A DNA stretch of 64,000 nucleotides from an uncultured Spirochaetales bacterium (GTDB lineage Bacteria; Spirochaetota; Spirochaetia; Sphaerochaetales; Sphaerochaetaceae), in the NCBI GenBank assembly GCA_949289305.1, contig CASENB010000021.1:37615-101614 (forward strand), given 5' to 3'. The notes under the pieces are model-generated. The model was not told the DNA's origin. It did no database searches and was given only the letters and a program-made list of their open reading frames with translations. Of the stretch, positions 60,725-64,000 are shown one piece after another; positions within the stretch are counted from its first letter, which is position 1, and each line of letters starts with the position of its first letter. The position numbers were made by a program, and so were the translations under genes.

Positions 60725-61510
60725 ATGGATTTTTCTTCGGCTGTTTTCATGTGTGCTAGGAAAAGCGACTGCGTTACAAATACAACAAGTCACTATCATA
60801 ATCATTATGAATTGAACTTCTTAACAAGTGGTAATACTAGAATGAGAATAGCCGAAATGGATATCGAATATAATTCTTTTGATTTTCTGTTGATTCCTCC
60901 AGGATTAAAGCATCTTTTGTACGAATCTAAATACGATAAGTTCGATAACTACGTGATTTGGTTTGATCTGAAAGATAAGAAAGCGAAAGAGGAGGAAGGA
61001 AAGGTCATAAAGCTCCATGATTTTGGAGGACAGGTCAAATTTCTGTGCTCTGAAATCTATAGACTCTATATGCAAAAAAAGCATGAGGAAGATGAGCTTT
61101 GTAATATTTATCTTCAAGGTGTTCTTTATCATATGAGCAAGGGAGTTGTTTTGGATTTGAAAAACAACCTCTCTCGAGAAGATGAAATTCTCGATGCTGC
61201 AGTCAAATATATTAATTCAAATGTTATGCAAAAATACGTACATGTATTAGATGTCGCTAGCGAACTAAATATATCGGCATCATATTTAACGCGCATCTTT
61301 AATAAAAAACTTTCAATTCCTCCCATGAGGTATATTAACGAGGTGAAAGTTTCCGTTGCAAAAGAGATGCTGAGAACAAGCACTATGAGTATAAAAGAGA
61401 TTGCCGGCAAACTTTATTTTTCCGATCCTCTCTATTTTTCCCGCGTATTCTCTCAGACAGAAGGGTTATCCCCTAGAGAATATAGGAAGGTAAGCCATCA
61501 GCTAATATAA
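60725..61510 (+). CDS. AraC-family transcriptional regulator
   Basis: 261 residues. An N-terminal cupin (about 1-150, HYHNHYELNFLTSGNTRMRI, LIPPGLKHLLYES) binds the ligand. The C-terminal double HTH (about 165-260) shows ASELNISASYLTRIFNKKLSIPPMRYINEVKVSVAKEML and IAGKLYFSDPLYFSRVFSQTEGLSPREYRK. I start at 60725, six bases after TATTAT, where the promoter overlaps the end of the isomerase gene. It can thus be made both from the operon and from its own leaderless promoter. Likely regulates the sugar cluster. Confidence 0.9.
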   Translation: MDFSSAVFMCARKSDCVTNTTSHYHNHYELNFLTSGNTRMRIAEMDIEYNSFDFLLIPPGLKHLLYESKYDKFDNYVIWFDLKDKKAKEEEGKVIKLHDFGGQVKFLCSEIYRLYMQKKHEEDELCNIYLQGVLYHMSKGVVLDLKNNLSREDEILDAAVKYINSNVMQKYVHVLDVASELNISASYLTRIFNKKLSIPPMRYINEVKVSVAKEMLRTSTMSIKEIAGKLYFSDPLYFSRVFSQTEGLSPREYRKVSHQLI

Positions 61511-61572
61511 ATCTGTAATTGAAAATCAATATACTTCTAAAAAATATTATGAAAGAATTTATTTATAACCAT

Positions 61573-61622
61573 TAAATTTCATGAAATTTAACTTTTAAAA
61601 AGTCATTTTTCATGAAAAATGA
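61573..61622. promoter_or_regulatory. Twin palindromic operators with TTTCATGAAA core
   Basis: TAAATTTCATGAAATTTA (61573-61590) and TCATTTTTCATGAAAAATGA (61603-61622) are both perfect palindromes sharing the core TTTCATGAAA, with centres 31 bp apart (three turns). They lie just upstream of the DUF4143 ATPase at 61658, consistent with cooperative binding by an unknown repressor. Confidence 0.65.
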
Positions 61623-61657
61623 TGGACAGAAAGGTTTTATCGTTTTAAGCTAAAGAT

Positions 61658-62833
61658 ATGAAATATATAAAGAGAGTGCTTAATATAGAAGGTGATCTTA
61701 AAAGAAAATCACAGTTTCTCTTTGGCCCAAGGCAGACTGGAAAGACTTCATATATAAAAGAGGAACTTGAAGGAGTACGTTACAGATTTAATTTATTAGA
61801 TAAAAAGCTTTTAAAAGCTTTAGAAGAAGATCCAGCACTATTTTCTGGGATTCTTAAAAGAGAAAAGATCGATAACGGCATTGTAGTTATAGACGAGATT
61901 CAAAAGCTTCCTTTTCTTTTAGATGAAGTACACGAATTAATAGAAACTTCAGACATTCATTTTCTTTTAACAGGATCTAGTGCGAGAAAGCTTAGAGAGA
62001 AAGTGGTAAATCTTTTAGGAGGAAGGGCTGGATGGAAAGAGATGTTTCCTTTTGTTTGGAAAGAGATAAAAGATGACGAGATTGAACTTGAGAGAATATT
62101 TAAAACAGGACTTCTTCCTTCGATCTATCTATCCGATGACCCAGATTCAGATCTATTTGACTATGTTAGCCTTTATTTAAATGAAGAGATACAAGCAGAA
62201 GGAGTTGTAAGAAGTCTTCCTTCTTTTGAAAGGTTTCTTGAAGTTGCAGCCCTTTGTAACAGTGAAATGATCAACTATGAAAATATTTCAAAAGAAGTCG
62301 GAGTTAGCAGATCTGCAGTCATTAGCTGGTTTCAGATCTTATATGATACTCTTGTTGCCTTTGAAGTTCCTGCCTATAGGAAAACAAAAAAGAGAAAATC
62401 TTATTCGTCATCAAAATTTTATTTATTTGATTTAGGTGTGCTGCGCAGTATTCTCGGCTTTGAAAAGATAGAAAAGGGAAGTGCTGAATATGGCAAATTC
62501 TTTGAGACTTGGATTGCAATGGAACTTAGAGCATATACATCTTATTGCTGCAAATCAAAGTTTAATATTCTTCCTTTATGCTTCTGGAGAAGTCTTTCAG
62601 GATACGAAGTAGACTTCATATTAATGGAGAAGATAGCAATAGAGACTAAAACTACAAGACGACATACTCAAAGAGATCTTAAAGGATTAAAGGCGTTAAA
62701 AGAAGAAGGTCTCTTTGAACGTTATATTCTCGTTTGCAATGAGGATTATGCTCAACTGACAGATGATGGAATTGAGATAGTTCCTTGGAGGATATTCCTT
62801 GATGAACTTTGGAGCGGTAAGATTTTAAACTAG
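61658..62833 (+). CDS. AAA_14/DUF4143 ATPase (second copy)
   Basis: 391 residues. Walker A in FGPRQTGKTSYI (near residue 24), Walker B GIVVIDEIQKLP, sensor LLTGSSARKLR. The middle winged-helix-like YENISKEVGVSRSAVISWFQIL is clearer than in the copy at 36054. The C-terminal DUF4143 region has WRSLSGYEVDFILMEKIAIETKTT, a D-ETK nuclease-like pattern. The two copies share architecture but little sequence outside the motifs. It stands alone between twin palindromes and a terminator. Function unknown. Confidence 0.85.
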   Translation: MKYIKRVLNIEGDLKRKSQFLFGPRQTGKTSYIKEELEGVRYRFNLLDKKLLKALEEDPALFSGILKREKIDNGIVVIDEIQKLPFLLDEVHELIETSDIHFLLTGSSARKLREKVVNLLGGRAGWKEMFPFVWKEIKDDEIELERIFKTGLLPSIYLSDDPDSDLFDYVSLYLNEEIQAEGVVRSLPSFERFLEVAALCNSEMINYENISKEVGVSRSAVISWFQILYDTLVAFEVPAYRKTKKRKSYSSSKFYLFDLGVLRSILGFEKIEKGSAEYGKFFETWIAMELRAYTSYCCKSKFNILPLCFWRSLSGYEVDFILMEKIAIETKTTRRHTQRDLKGLKALKEEGLFERYILVCNEDYAQLTDDGIEIVPWRIFLDELWSGKILN

Positions 62834-62911
62834 AGAACAGTATGGATTGCATTAAAAAAGAAACATTTTTGAAAAATCTTTTTTGATAATAAAGACATCA
62901 TCATCAGCATT

Positions 62912-62970
62912 TCCCTCTTTCTTAGCCTCTTATCCCATCGTTTGTGTTAGAGAAAGAGGGATCTTCTTTT
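62912..62970 (+). terminator. Terminator after the second DUF4143 gene
   Basis: TCCCTCTTTCT (62912-62922) pairs with AGAAAGAGGGA (near 62951-62961), with a long loop, followed by TCTTCTTTT. The T tract is imperfect. Confidence 0.6.
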
Positions 62971-63009
62971 ACCTTGCAAAATTAAATTATCCTTTTGATA
63001 ATATTTATT

Positions 63010-63560
63010 ATGAAACCCGATTCGAATAAGGTAGCAAAAATAAGAGAAGCACTTCCTCAAGAGTTTAAAGACGTCCGTCTTACAGACGATGATTTTGTAG
63101 ATGCCTTATATGCATTGATCTTCGATTTGCAGTCTCCTGTAATTACAATAATGGGCTCCGGTGGAACTGGTAAAAGTTTCATGTATAAGCTATTTGCAAA
63201 AGTCGGAGAAAAATGTTTATGCACTGCAACTACAGGAATTGCTGCTTTTAACCTTTCTTCAAGCGCGATATTGCTACTTGTACACTACATTCGGCTTTGG
63301 ATTTGAAACCGCTTCCATGGTTTGACGGACGATACTGCAATAAATAAGAAACTCGTAAATAAATTGATGAGATTTCAAAATCTATTAATAGATGAAGTGT
63401 CAATGCTGAATGCAAATCTTCTAGATTACATCTTAGCTCATATCGAGGTGGTAAATAGAAAAAAGAGGGAAGATGGGGAAGATATCCTACGTTTGATATT
63501 GTTTGGAGATACTTTGCAGCTTCCATCTGTAATAAAAGATACAGATTCTAGTGACAGTAC
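63010..63560 (+). pseudogene. PIF1-like helicase, frameshifted and cut by TnpB element
   Basis: The N-terminal half of a PIF1/RecD-like DNA helicase. Walker A is GSGGTGKSF, then ATTGIAAFNL, Walker B LLIDEVSML and LFGDTLQLPSV. Between about 63270 and 63330 the frame is broken: the main frame has a TGA at 63304, while the +2 frame reads ATCTLHSALDLKPLPWFDG, the expected continuation, before the main frame resumes at DDTAINKK. The reading then ends at the hairpin of the TnpB element. GATAAT lies seven bases before the ATG at 63010. Clearly nonfunctional. Confidence 0.75.
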
Positions 63561-63579
63561 CTCTAGGCTCGCCTAGAGG
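63560..63579. mobile_element. Terminal hairpin of IS200/IS605-type element
   Basis: CCTCTAGGC (63560-63568) and GCCTAGAGG (63571-63579) form a perfect nine-pair stem with a two-base loop. It contains the tnpB stop codon and marks the element's end where it meets the helicase gene. Subterminal hairpins are how IS200/IS605 ends are recognised. The region also overlaps where the guide (omega) RNA would be encoded. Confidence 0.7.
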
Positions 63580-64000
63580 CTTCCATGGAGTATACATGGA
63601 CTTTTTCCTCCTTCACGGAAATCATGCTTTTTAGGCGCATTGCTGCACGGTCATCCACAGAGGATTTCTTCAGAGGCTTAACATCGCCGGCGTCCCCGGC
63701 TAGGGCCATCAGGCCAAAGGATTCTAGATTGAGAGCCGAATTGAGGTCCCGATCTAGTTTGGTTAGGCATACCTGGCATTCCCACTCCCTGTCACGGAGC
63801 GTGAGGCCGTCGTTATGCCAGCCGCATTTATGACAAGTCTTCGAGGATGCAAAGAACCTGTCTGCTATTACAAGCGTCTTTCCATAGAAAAGGCATTTGT
63901 ATTCTATCTGCCTTCTTATCTCGTAGAACGACGCATCCTGCATGTGCTTAGAGAGCTTCTTATTCTTCATCATTCCTGACACGTTCAGATCCTCGATGAC
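63563..64000 (-). CDS. tnpB: TnpB RNA-guided nuclease (partial, runs off window)
   Basis: C-terminal 146 residues of a TnpB/Fanzor-ancestor RuvC nuclease; the N-terminus lies beyond 64000. Visible are the RuvC Glu in VIEDLNVSGM at the window edge, the zinc ribbon with CHKCGW and CQVC, and the last RuvC Asp in DRDLNSALNL. The 50-residue tail after it is variable. TnpB cuts DNA guided by an RNA from the element's right end and maintains the transposon. Whether a tnpA lies nearby is not visible. Confidence 0.85.
   Translation of the reverse strand, partial: VIEDLNVSGMMKNKKLSKHMQDASFYEIRRQIEYKCLFYGKTLVIADRFFASSKTCHKCGWHNDGLTLRDREWECQVCLTKLDRDLNSALNLESFGLMALAGDAGDVKPLKKSSVDDRAAMRLKSMISVKEEKVHVYSMEASRRA

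Noticed and set aside
1..64000. tRNA, rRNA or CRISPR array
   Set aside because: No TTCGA-type arm in a cloverleaf context, no rRNA-like stretch and no regularly spaced repeats were found on reading.

Overview
The window is an AT-rich bacterial chromosome segment, most probably from a host-associated spirochaete (Treponema/Sphaerochaeta-like). This is inference from gene content: sugar-binding proteins with the GSSESSS linker after the signal peptide, a Bacteroidetes/Spirochaete-type topoisomerase pair, a DUF4416 protein, a very long GH13 protein, and TRAP and ABC uptake with no respiratory genes in view. I saw no rRNA, tRNA or CRISPR array. A recurrent feature is a TANNNT -10 hexamer exactly 6-7 nt before a start codon with no Shine-Dalgarno, which suggests many leaderless mRNAs (lgt, ctpA, pth, sdaA, leuS, araC and others).

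1-22 kb is mostly core metabolism: a PerR/Fur-rubrerythrin stress pair with two Fur-type boxes; a PfkB kinase; an AT-rich gap with DnaA-box-like repeats; rsmE-ctpA divergent from lgt-pepP; gpmI; a cation symporter operon; the GH13 protein; pth; a second PfkB kinase; nth; a DAHP synthase-prephenate dehydratase fusion; and L-serine dehydratase.

22-38 kb is an accessory, defence-like island, almost entirely on the minus strand. It holds an SMC-like ATPase plus TOPRIM pair, an Rpn-type PD-(D/E)XK nuclease, and a four-gene unit: WYL regulator, ankyrin-repeat protein, DUF262-DUF1524 (HNH) protein and a second large DUF262 protein. Two identical 18-bp palindromes, one before the regulator and one before the ankyrin gene, suggest one regulator controls the unit. 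This is the best candidate for an undescribed system. Next come trmO, a frameshifted PLD-nuclease/SF2 helicase, a DUF4143 ATPase and a methyltransferase.

38-42 kb is a TRAP transporter operon with an HpcH/HpaI aldolase. Its GntR-type regulator and its binding-protein gene are both truncated head to head at one point, as if the shared promoter was deleted. 42-50.5 kb is core: leuS, a deaminase, a hydrolase, parE-parC and a pseudouridine synthase. 50.5-51.7 kb holds a 34-residue membrane peptide resembling a type I holin-like toxin, in an RNA with complementary ends and flanked by 39-bp direct repeats, then decayed sequence.

52-61.5 kb is a sugar or sugar-acid uptake and catabolism cluster: an orphan binding protein, an enolase-superfamily dehydratase, an ABC binding protein with two permeases, two Gfo/Idh/MocA dehydrogenases, a TIM-barrel isomerase and an AraC regulator. 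The window ends with a second DUF4143 ATPase behind twin palindromes, and a decayed PIF1-like helicase gene interrupted by a partial TnpB element that runs off the end.
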